From NCBI GenBank assembly GCA_015485845.1, contig WFSU01000211.1:1-6812 (forward strand): a stretch of DNA of 6,812 bases, written 5' to 3'. The DNA is from Nitratifractor sp. Its GTDB lineage: Bacteria; Campylobacterota; Campylobacteria; Campylobacterales; Sulfurovaceae. Each line of letters begins with the position of its first letter. Within the stretch, counting starts at the first letter, position 1. The notes under the pieces were generated by a model. That model was given only the letters and a program-made list of their open reading frames with translations, was not told where the DNA came from and ran no database searches. The position numbers and the translations under genes are program-made. Positions 1 to 4,785 of this stretch are shown piece after piece.

Positions 1-570
1 CGGATGCTTATCCTTATACTTCTCATAGATCCACCGCTCCACATCATCCCGCACCCCATTGTGATTAACATCCACCCCCAACAAGGTAGCATCATTCGCC
101 GCAGGATCCGGCTCCGGCGGCAATCGGTGGCCGTTGACCTCCCAGTAAATGTTCAGTTGGACTGTGTTTGAGAGGGTCGTGCCCACTTTGGCCTGCACGG
201 TGACGTTGGTGTCTTTGAGAGCCGTGAGGGTGTGGCCGTGGATGGTGACGGCATTGCTGGGAGTGATGATCCAGGTGATACCGCTGGTGAGGGGTTTGGT
301 ACTCTTGTCTGAGTAGGTGGCCGTGAGGGTGAGCGTGGTGTTGTGGTCTTTGTTGAGGGTGGTGGCACCCGAAGTGAGCTTCAGAGCGCTCAGACGCACC
401 GTCGGTGTGGTGGTGTTGTCCTCGGGAGTCGTATTTGTATCCGTCGGAACCTCCGGCGCAGGCACCAGATCATGTTCGGAATCCACCCCGTCGCTGCCGC
501 CGCAACCACCGAGCGCAACCAGAGAGAGCAAAACCAGAACCAAAGCTTTAACCAACGAGAAACGAAACAT
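1..570 (-). CDS. Ig-like-domain lipoprotein, 3' part missing
   Basis: Partial gene: 190 codons are open from ATG at 570 to the window edge with no stop. The first 22 residues are a lipoprotein signal peptide (FRFSLVKAL, then a Leu/Val-rich core) ending in LGGC with Cys23 as the expected lipidation site. Residues 24-57 are a low-complexity Pro/Thr/Asp linker. Residues about 58-142 look like a bacterial Ig-like (BIG2-type) beta-sandwich (TLTATYSDKSTKPLTSGITW, then VTVQAKVG). Residues 167-178 (DVNHNGVRDDVE) match the Asp/Asn-rich calcium loop of thrombospondin-type-3 or EF-hand-like repeats. It is probably a surface or periplasmic anchored protein; the function is unknown. AAGGAG lies 15 bases before ATG, which is long; an in-frame TTG or ATA sits closer, but ATG gives a good signal peptide. 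Confidence 0.85.
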   Translation of the reverse strand, partial: MFRFSLVKALVLVLLSLVALGGCGGSDGVDSEHDLVPAPEVPTDTNTTPEDNTTTPTVRLSALKLTSGATTLNKDHNTTLTLTATYSDKSTKPLTSGITWIITPSNAVTIHGHTLTALKDTNVTVQAKVGTTLSNTVQLNIYWEVNGHRLPPEPDPAANDATLLGVDVNHNGVRDDVERWIYEKYKDKHP

Positions 571-598
571 GAGAAATATGAGCAACTCCTTGTTTCAT

Positions 599-621
599 CG
601 TCCCACCTCCCGGAGGGAACG
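599..621. repeat. imperfect palindrome, possible degenerate copy of 653-678
   Basis: CGTCCC at 599-604 can pair with GGGAACG at 615-621 with one bulged A, leaving a C/G-rich centre. The outer arms resemble those of the perfect palindrome at 653-678. It lies just upstream of the Shine-Dalgarno sequence (586-591) of the Ig-like lipoprotein gene and would be in its leader. The relation to the perfect copy is a guess. Confidence 0.3.
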
Positions 622-652
622 CAAACTCAACACTCATAAAACAACCGATATG

Positions 653-678
653 CGTTCCCACGCAGGAGCGTGGGAACG
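653..678. repeat. perfect 11-bp palindrome, REP-like
   Basis: CGTTCCCACGC at 653-663 is repeated as its exact reverse complement at 668-678 around the 4-base loop AGGA. It sits in the 125-base gap between the end of the YceB-like gene (696) and the start of the Ig-like lipoprotein gene (570). No T-run follows on either strand, so it is not a good intrinsic terminator. The CGTTCCCACGC arm resembles short palindromes dispersed in many proteobacterial genomes, which is from memory. It could still pause transcription or protect the 3' end of the upstream mRNA. Confidence 0.7.
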
Positions 679-695
679 AGGACGATAGTCAGGAA

Positions 696-1247
696 TTAGA
701 GTCCATACACGATAACGATATCGCCTTTGTAAACCGCGACTTTCTTGACAAATTTTGCGGTGAAGGATGAATCCATCTGATGGATCGGAATATCGCCGAA
801 GACTTTAGAGACGATCGAACCGATCGCTTTTCGGGTGCTTTTGCTGACATATTTGGAGAGAGAAGTGTTACCAAACTGGATCGCGCCGGGACGAATGTCA
901 GTCAGAAAAATCTGTTTGGTTTCCGGATCGTAGCGCAAGCCGCAGGAAGCGGCAAGCGTCCCATCCACCCCTTCCGGGATCTCAAACGTCGTCAAGCCAA
1001 ATTGGGTCACCAGAGCGACCCGGTTGTCATTGGCCGCCGGATGAATCGCCGCTCGAGTGATCGCAAACGAACCAAACGTAGAACGGCGTTTGATCGGGGT
1101 GACTTTGAGGAGTTCAGTATTGATCTTCTCGGTCGGGATTTTAGACGTGTAGCTCAACAACCCGGCATCCGGGCCCGCCCCGCTGCAACCGCTGAAGGCA
1201 AAGAGGGAAACAATAAACAATGCGGATACCAATATACGTCGGGTCAT
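696..1247 (-). CDS. YceB/DUF1439-like lipoprotein
   Basis: Predicted lipoprotein of 183 residues. The start at 1247 is chosen because it opens a classic signal peptide (MTRRILVSALFIVSLFAFSGC) with lipobox FSGC and Cys21, and has GGAG 6 bases upstream; the frame stays open to 1349, but the added residues would spoil the signal. The mature part reads like the YceB/DUF1439 lipoproteins: an early TEKINTELLK helix, amphipathic strands at about 76-90 (VALVTQFGLTTFEIP), a middle LRYDPETKQIFLTDI strand pair, a helix SKSTRKAIGSIVSKVF, and a C-terminal VYKGDIVIVYGL. That family assignment is by pattern only. The role is unknown, presumably at the inner face of the outer membrane. It follows the ABC ATPase gene by 53 bases but has its own -10 box. 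Confidence 0.85.
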   Translation of the reverse strand: MTRRILVSALFIVSLFAFSGCSGAGPDAGLLSYTSKIPTEKINTELLKVTPIKRRSTFGSFAITRAAIHPAANDNRVALVTQFGLTTFEIPEGVDGTLAASCGLRYDPETKQIFLTDIRPGAIQFGNTSLSKYVSKSTRKAIGSIVSKVFGDIPIHQMDSSFTAKFVKKVAVYKGDIVIVYGL

Positions 1248-1271
1248 TCCACTCTCCAGAAAATTTCCGCC

Positions 1272-1277
1272 ATTATA
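1272..1277 (-). promoter_or_regulatory. -10 box (TATAAT) for the YceB-like lipoprotein gene
   Basis: On the minus strand a T-run and GGG precede TATAAT (TTTTTGGGTATAAT), the usual look of a Campylobacterota sigma-70 promoter, in which a T-rich stretch replaces a firm -35. The start of transcription would be near 1264, giving a leader of about 17 bases with GGAG in place. So this gene can be transcribed apart from the ABC gene in front of it. Confidence 0.65.
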
Positions 1278-1300
1278 CCCAAAAATGGGTAAAGAGCGCC

Positions 1301-1948
1301 TCATGATGACTGAAGTCGCTTCTCCTTCAATACATAATGCTCCCCACACATCCCAGCTATCTCTCCGTCGTGGGTCACAACAAAGAGTGCCCCTTCCCGC
1401 TTGCGGATGTACTCCTGCATCACTTCCATCACGAGGATGGCTGTTTGCTTGTCAAGATTGCCCGTCGGCTCGTCAGCAAAGATCAGGCGGGGCTGCTTGG
1501 CCAGCACACGCGCCAATGAGACCCGCTGCTGCTGCCCGCCGGAGAGCTCCCCTACCTTCTGATCGATCACCCCGTCGATCTCCAACCGCTCCTGCAACCA
1601 CGGATCGAGTTCCGTCCCCGCCAGTTGTGTCGCCGCCTCGATGTTCTGCCGTCCTGTCATCCCCTTGAACAGGTAATGCGTCTGAAACACAATTCCCAGC
1701 TCCGTCCGGCGAAACATCTCCCGTTCCGCCTCGCTCATCGCATAAACATCCTCTCCGAGAATCTCCACATGCCCGCTCAGGGGAGGAAGAAACCCAGCCA
1801 GCGTATGCAGCAGCGTCGATTTACCGCTCCCGCTCCGCCCCTGCACCGCCACGCTCTCCCCGGCATGGAGGGTAAGGCTGACATCCTCATACAAAGGGTA
1901 ATCGAATGCATGGGCAAGATTGGCGGCTTGAAGAAGGGGTTGGGACAT
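1301..1948 (-). CDS. ABC transporter ATPase, LolD/MacB-type
   Basis: A full-length ATP-binding subunit of 215 residues that powers a membrane transporter or extrusion complex from the cytoplasmic side. All the motifs are present: Walker A GRSGSGKST (37-45), Q-loop Gln89 (VFQTHYLF), signature LSGGQQQR (135-142), Walker B RLIFADEP (154-161), D-loop GNLD (163-166) and H-loop His193 (VVTHD). The short length and the FADEPTGNLD wording fit the LolD/MacB/FtsE branch, whose partners are MacB-fold permeases. No permease gene lies in the window, so the substrate cannot be named. It is 485 bases downstream of tsf, and an ABC ATPase after rpsB-tsf is, from memory, also seen in Campylobacter. ATG at 1948 follows AAGGT by 8 bases. 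LolD of lipoprotein sorting is possible but not proven. Confidence 0.93.
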   Translation of the reverse strand: MSQPLLQAANLAHAFDYPLYEDVSLTLHAGESVAVQGRSGSGKSTLLHTLAGFLPPLSGHVEILGEDVYAMSEAEREMFRRTELGIVFQTHYLFKGMTGRQNIEAATQLAGTELDPWLQERLEIDGVIDQKVGELSGGQQQRVSLARVLAKQPRLIFADEPTGNLDKQTAILVMEVMQEYIRKREGALFVVTHDGEIAGMCGEHYVLKEKRLQSS

Positions 1949-1983
1949 TACGGTGAACCTTGAGTAAATTGAATATAAGAGTA

Positions 1984-1989
1984 ATTGTA
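1984..1989 (-). promoter_or_regulatory. possible -10 box (TACAAT) for the ABC ATPase gene
   Basis: TACAAT on the minus strand (5 of 6 to consensus) lies 35 bases before the start codon, with no recognisable -35. If used, it frees the ABC gene from the rpsB-tsf transcript, which must otherwise cross 485 bases of palindromes. Weak, based on a single hexamer. Confidence 0.3.
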
Positions 1990-2019
1990 AGAGGGTTTGG
2001 TTAATGGGGGGCTGAGTAA

Positions 2020-2047
2020 ATTAGGAATTAGGAGTGAGGAGTGAGGA
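2020..2047. repeat. heptamer tandem repeat, four units
   Basis: Two units of ATTAGGA (2020-2033) are followed by two of GTGAGGA (2034-2047). Units within each pair are identical and the pairs differ at two positions. The block lies in the tsf to ABC gap. TGAGTAAATT overlaps its left edge (2013-2022) and also occurs at 1961-1970. Confidence 0.75.
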
Positions 2048-2057
2048 ATTTTGGTAT

Positions 2058-2074
2058 GTATTGCGATGCAATAC
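2058..2074. repeat. 7-bp perfect hairpin
   Basis: GTATTGC (2058-2064) and GCAATAC (2068-2074) are exact reverse complements around the loop GAT. On the plus strand TTTCGTT follows; on the minus strand there is no T-run, so it is a poor terminator for the tsf transcript. It could be a minor mRNA hairpin or part of another repeat. Confidence 0.5.
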
Positions 2075-2092
2075 TTTCGTTAAAAGTGTCGT

Positions 2093-2120
2093 GTAGGTCG
2101 GGGTGCCCCCACCCCGACAT
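2093..2120 (+). repeat. REP-like palindrome, copy 1 (GTAG-headed)
   Basis: The tetramer GTAG (2093-2096) is followed by stem GTCGGGGTG (2097-2105), loop CCCC and stem CACCCCGAC (2110-2118). A GTAG or GGAG head at the foot of a GC-rich hairpin is the mark of REP elements moved by REP-associated tyrosine transposases (RAYT). No such transposase is in the window. Confidence 0.8.
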
Positions 2121-2164
2121 GAAGGTTATCATTGTTCCATGAACCATTTCCGATATGTAGCCTA

Positions 2165-2192
2165 ATGTCGGGATAGGGGTATCCCGACCTAC
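2165..2192 (-). repeat. REP-like palindrome, copy 2, inverted
   Basis: Read on the minus strand this is the same 28-base plan as 2093-2120: GTAG head (2189-2192), stem GTCGGGATA, loop CCCC, stem TATCCCGAC. It faces copy 1 across 44 bases, giving a BIME-like inverted pair. The arms differ from copy 1 at two positions and both changes are matched in the opposite arm, so pairing is kept. Confidence 0.8.
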
Positions 2193-2232
2193 GGAAATTG
2201 AAATCACCTGCGATTGTTTCGTTTAACAGTAA

Positions 2233-2327
2233 TAAAGTTTTCGATTTGCTGTAGATGTGAGGGTTGTTGAGAGGGAGCATACGTCAGTATGTGACCGAAC
2301 AATCCCCCTCAAAGATGATAACTTTTA
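2233..2327 (+). repeat. long structured repeat, copy A (right arm shortened)
   Basis: The first 46 bases (2233-2278) match copy B (2332-2377) with 4 mismatches, including 27 identical bases at the start. The element folds as an imperfect palindrome: GAGGG at 2259-2263 pairs with CCCTC at 2306-2310, TTG at 2267-2269 with CAA at 2300-2302, and a central hairpin CATAC (2278-2282)/GTATG (2287-2291) closes loop GTCA. The right arm lacks about 10-12 bases relative to copy B, so the outer stem is mostly lost except TAAAGTT against AACTTTTA. Copy A looks like a decayed copy. I do not recognise the family. Confidence 0.75.
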
Positions 2328-2330
2328 ATA

Positions 2331-2437
2331 GTAAAGTTTTCGATTTGCTGTAGATGTGGAGGTTGTTGCGAAGGAGCCTGCTCAAAGCAGGTGACTGAGC
2401 CAACTCCTCCGCAGATGCAGTAAAGCGGGAACTTTAC
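2331..2437 (+). repeat. long structured repeat, copy B (intact), ends in tsf
   Basis: A 107-base imperfect palindrome with perfect 8-base ends, GTAAAGTT (2331-2338) and AACTTTAC (2430-2437). With G-T wobble, most of the two outer arms (2331-2362 and 2406-2437) pair; GTTG (2365-2368) pairs with CAAC (2401-2404), and CCTGC (2377-2381) with GCAGG (2387-2391) around loop TCAAA. Between stem and hairpin lie GAAGGAG and TGACTGAGC, nearly the same in copy A (GAGGGAG, TGACCGAAC). The right end overlaps the stop codon of tsf. It could be a MITE-like mobile element, a structured RNA, or an mRNA 3'-end element; the sequence alone does not decide. Confidence 0.8.
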
Positions 2438-3486
2438 GCCATTTGCTTGGCTACTTCGGCGGCGAAATCTTCCTCTTCTACCTCGATCCCCTCACCCACC
2501 TCAAGACGGGTAAAGGTCACGATCTCAGCTTTGCCGCCTGATTTCTCAGCGAAATACTCACCGACGGTTTTGCTGTCGTCCATGACAAATTTCTGATCGA
2601 GGAGGCACTGCTCTTGATCGAGGGTGGTGTTGTCCGAGATGAAACGGTCGAGTTTGCCCGGGAGGATGCGATCCCAGATTTTCTCGGGCTTGCCTTCGGC
2701 TTTGAGCTCTTCTTTGAGTGCGGCTTCGGCTTCGGCCAATACAACGTCAGTCAGCTGAGCACGTGAGACGTACTGGGGAACATTTTTGAGTGTTTTACCG
2801 AGGCGTTCGAGTTCTTCGTTCTCTTTTTTGATCGCTTCGATGCGCCCTTTGGTCTCAGCTTCGACGTACTCAGGATCGAAATCTTTGTAGGTCAGAGACT
2901 TGGGTGCCATCGCCGCTGCGTGCATGGCGATTTCGCGCAGGATGGGGGTCACTTTTTCTGCCGTTTCGGCATCGTCACACTTGGCGGCGATGATGACACC
3001 GTTTTGAGCGTTGGAGTGGACGTAGCCGCTTACGGCTGTTGTGGCATTTCCCTCGATCAGGGCTGAACGGCGTACGACGAGGTTTTCACCGATGGTGGCA
3101 ATCTGAAGAGAGAGGAACTCGCTGAAATCCTGCCCGTCGATCTTGGAGGCATTGATCGCCTCGGCATCGGCCAAATCGTTAGCAAAAGCGTGCTCGACGA
3201 CGGTGTTCATCAAGTCTTTGAACTTATCGTTTTGAGCGACGAAGTCAGTCTGAGAGTTGATCTCGACGATGACCGCTTTAGAACCGTCCACTTTGACACC
3301 GATGGCACCTTCAGCAGCCGTTTTGCTGGCCTTTTTGGCCGCAGCGCCGATTCCTTGATCGCGCAACCACTCGACGGCTTTGTCCATGTCACCGTCGCTG
3401 GCTGTGAGGGCTTTTTTGCAGTCCATCATCCCCGCATCGGTCATTTCGCGCAGTTTTTTGATATCTTTGGGTCCAAAGTTTGCCAT
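2434..3486 (-). CDS. tsf: translation elongation factor Ts
   Basis: EF-Ts, the cytoplasmic guanine-nucleotide exchange factor that reloads EF-Tu with GTP. It has 350 residues, longer than the 283 of E. coli but usual for Campylobacterota. The N-terminal UBA-like domain (about 1-54) holds KKLREMTDAGMMDCKKAL, and the TDFV motif that contacts EF-Tu is at 80-83 (NSQTDFVAQN). A second core half follows, with GYVHSNAQNGVIIAAKC at 154-170, a charged helical stretch at about 205-235, and the conserved EGKPEKI, LLDQKFVMD and FTRLEVGEGIE segments towards the end. ATG at 3486 is 2 bases after the rpsB stop, with GGAGG 7 bases upstream inside the rpsB coding end, so translation is probably coupled. The stop TAA is the outer edge of the structured repeat at 2331-2437. 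Confidence 0.98.
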   Translation of the reverse strand: MANFGPKDIKKLREMTDAGMMDCKKALTASDGDMDKAVEWLRDQGIGAAAKKASKTAAEGAIGVKVDGSKAVIVEINSQTDFVAQNDKFKDLMNTVVEHAFANDLADAEAINASKIDGQDFSEFLSLQIATIGENLVVRRSALIEGNATTAVSGYVHSNAQNGVIIAAKCDDAETAEKVTPILREIAMHAAAMAPKSLTYKDFDPEYVEAETKGRIEAIKKENEELERLGKTLKNVPQYVSRAQLTDVVLAEAEAALKEELKAEGKPEKIWDRILPGKLDRFISDNTTLDQEQCLLDQKFVMDDSKTVGEYFAEKSGGKAEIVTFTRLEVGEGIEVEEEDFAAEVAKQMA

Positions 3487-3488
3487 GA

Positions 3489-4577
3489 TTACGCCTCCGC
3501 CAATTCTTTTGCGTGTGCTACGGACTCTTTGAAGTCACCTTTGAAGCTGTACTTCTCTTCCATGACTTGGATTTGCTCATCGGTCATGTTGGCCACATCA
3601 GCAAAGGTGTGGAATCCCTCACTGTTGAGTTTGCCCTGATAGACTTTGCCGATCCCTTTGATTTTGGTCAGGTCGTCGCCTTTGGCTTCTGTTTTGGGTG
3701 TAGCTTCTTTTTTGGCAGCTGCTTTTTCGGCAGCCGGAGCTTCTGCTTTTTTCTCGGCAGGAGCGGCTTTTTCTTCGGCTTTAGCCTCTTCGACCAACTT
3801 CTGCACTTCGGCAGCATCGACGTTGGCTTCAGCAGCGGCGGCAGCGATATCACTGCCCTCACCGGCAACTTCTTCAGCGGCTTCACCGTGCTGCTCGGCG
3901 TAGATCGCTTTTCCTTCGATGATCGCGTCGGCCATTTCACGGCAGAAGAGGTTGATCGAACGGATCGCATCGTCGTTGCCGGGGATGGGGTAGTCGATCA
4001 GATCCGGGTCACAGTTGGTATCGAGAGGCGCGATGACGGGCATCCCCATGCGACGGGCTTCGTTGACGGCGATGCTCTCTTTGACGGCGTCGACGACGAA
4101 CATCATATCAGGGAGTTTTTTCATGTGGCGGTACCCCTCGAGGTAGCTCATGAGTTTCTCTTTTTTACGACGAAGCATGAGGGCTTCTTTTTTGGTCAGG
4201 AGTTCGATCTGGCCGTTCTCTTCCATCTGCTCGATGATCTCGAGCTTGCGAATGGACTTTTTGATGGTGGGGTAGTTGGTGAGCATGCCGCCGAGCCAGC
4301 GAGTAGCGACATACGGCATACCGGCACGCTCAGCATGCTCTTTCACCGCAGTGCGTGCCTGCTTTTTGGTTCCGACGAAGACGATGGTCTTGCCCTCGGC
4401 AGCAGCGTCACGGACGACGTTGTAGGTGTATTTGAAGTAACGGAGAGTTTTTTGAAGGTCGATGATGTAGATGTTTTTGCGTTCACCGAAGATGAACTTT
4501 TTCATTTTGGGGTTCCAGCGACGTGTCTGGTGTCCGAAGTGCATTCCGCACTCGAGAAGGTCTTTCATAGTTACCAT
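3489..4577 (-). CDS. rpsB: 30S ribosomal protein S2 with C-terminal helix-hairpin-helix extension
   Basis: Small-subunit protein S2, needed for 30S assembly and for binding of S1. Residues 1-228 are a complete S2 core: MHFGHQTRRWNPKM (12-25), IVFVGTKKQA (65-74), RWLGGMLTN (93-101), PVIAPLDTNCDPDLIDYPIPG (180-200). The total length is 362 residues against about 241 in E. coli. The excess is a low-complexity Ala/Glu/Lys linker (about 229-298) and a helix-hairpin-helix domain (301-360) with TKIKGIGKVYQGKL and a closing SFKGDFKESVAHAKELA, like the extension on some bacterial L21 proteins. ATG at 4577 is chosen over an in-frame TTG at 4625 because it starts the conserved MVTMKDLLECG and has AAGGAG 6 bases upstream. 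It leads an rpsB-tsf operon. Confidence 0.98.
   Translation of the reverse strand: MVTMKDLLECGMHFGHQTRRWNPKMKKFIFGERKNIYIIDLQKTLRYFKYTYNVVRDAAAEGKTIVFVGTKKQARTAVKEHAERAGMPYVATRWLGGMLTNYPTIKKSIRKLEIIEQMEENGQIELLTKKEALMLRRKKEKLMSYLEGYRHMKKLPDMMFVVDAVKESIAVNEARRMGMPVIAPLDTNCDPDLIDYPIPGNDDAIRSINLFCREMADAIIEGKAIYAEQHGEAAEEVAGEGSDIAAAAAEANVDAAEVQKLVEEAKAEEKAAPAEKKAEAPAAEKAAAKKEATPKTEAKGDDLTKIKGIGKVYQGKLNSEGFHTFADVANMTDEQIQVMEEKYSFKGDFKESVAHAKELAEA
3494..3498 (-). promoter_or_regulatory. tsf ribosome binding site inside rpsB
   Basis: GGAGG lies within the last two codons before the rpsB stop, 7 bases before the tsf ATG. Ribosomes finishing rpsB therefore pass over the tsf initiation site, which favours coupled, near-equal synthesis. 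Confidence 0.8.
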
Positions 4578-4621
4578 AATTTGCTCCTTGGTATAGCATA
4601 TCAATAAAAGCAAGACATACA

Positions 4622-4705
4622 TCAAGCTTCAACGTGGGTTTGCGCCTCTGCAGTCCTCAACACTCCGCCAAATGCTTCGTGCAACCGTTCAAGGAATAAC
4701 TGCAT
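4622..4705 (-). CDS. possible 27-residue ORF in the rpsB leader
   Basis: An ATG at 4705 opens MQLFLERLHEAFGGVLRTAE and six more residues, ending at TGA (4622-4624), 44 bases before the rpsB ATG. The peptide is amphipathic and its codons resemble those of the neighbours, but only a weak GGA precedes the ATG. It could be a leader peptide acting on rpsB, a small conserved protein, or chance. No homologue is recognised. Confidence 0.25.
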   Translation of the reverse strand: MQLFLERLHEAFGGVLRTAEAQTHVEA

Positions 4706-4747
4706 GTGAATTTTCCGTTACCCCGCCGCAGCAGAATAAGGAACGCG

Positions 4748-4753
4748 ATTTTA
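4748..4753 (-). promoter_or_regulatory. proximal -10 box (TAAAAT) for rpsB-tsf
   Basis: TAAAAT preceded by TTTCGC on the minus strand fits the relaxed Campylobacterota -10 form. Transcription from it would give a leader of about 165 bases. That leader could host feedback control by S2, which is known for rpsB in E. coli; no known leader fold was recognised here. Confidence 0.45.
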
Positions 4754-4764
4754 GCGAAAGATGG

Positions 4765-4770
4765 ATTATA
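4765..4770 (-). promoter_or_regulatory. distal -10 box (TATAAT) for rpsB-tsf
   Basis: A perfect TATAAT in an AT-rich context (CAACATTTTATAATCC) lies 15 bases past the stop of the CPBP gene and 187 bases before the rpsB ATG. No -35 is visible. It may act together with or instead of the proximal box. Confidence 0.55.
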
Positions 4771-4785
4771 AAATGTTGAAAAGGA

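Noticed and set aside
653..678. Intrinsic terminator for the YceB-like gene
   Set aside because: The stem is strong but no T-run follows on the minus strand, only TTGTTTT about 10 bases later.
317..688. Plus-strand open frames opposite the Ig-like lipoprotein gene
   Set aside because: They are antisense to a gene with a signal peptide and Ig-like domain, and their Arg/Thr/Ser-rich products look like reverse-strand artefacts.
1277..1290. Hairpin ACCCA/TGGGT after the ABC gene as a terminator
   Set aside because: Only 5 bp, and on the minus strand it overlaps the -10 box rather than preceding a T-run.
1248..1349. Upstream extension of the YceB-like lipoprotein to 1349
   Set aside because: It would place 34 residues before a clean signal peptide, overlap the ABC gene and cross the TATAAT box.
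2080..2280. 66-codon open frame on the minus strand in the tsf to ABC gap
   Set aside because: It runs across both REP palindromes and the left arm of a long repeat, has no good ribosome binding site, and is explained by repeat composition.
2233..2437. CRISPR array
   Set aside because: Only two copies, each a long palindrome, without short regular spacers and without cas genes.
3513..4607. 364-codon open frame on the plus strand opposite rpsB
   Set aside because: Antisense shadow of a certain gene; its Phe/Gly/Asp-rich composition mirrors the rpsB codons.
4578..4625. TTG start at 4625 for rpsB
   Set aside because: The extra 16 residues are hydrophobic and not part of S2; the strong AAGGAG sits before the ATG at 4577.
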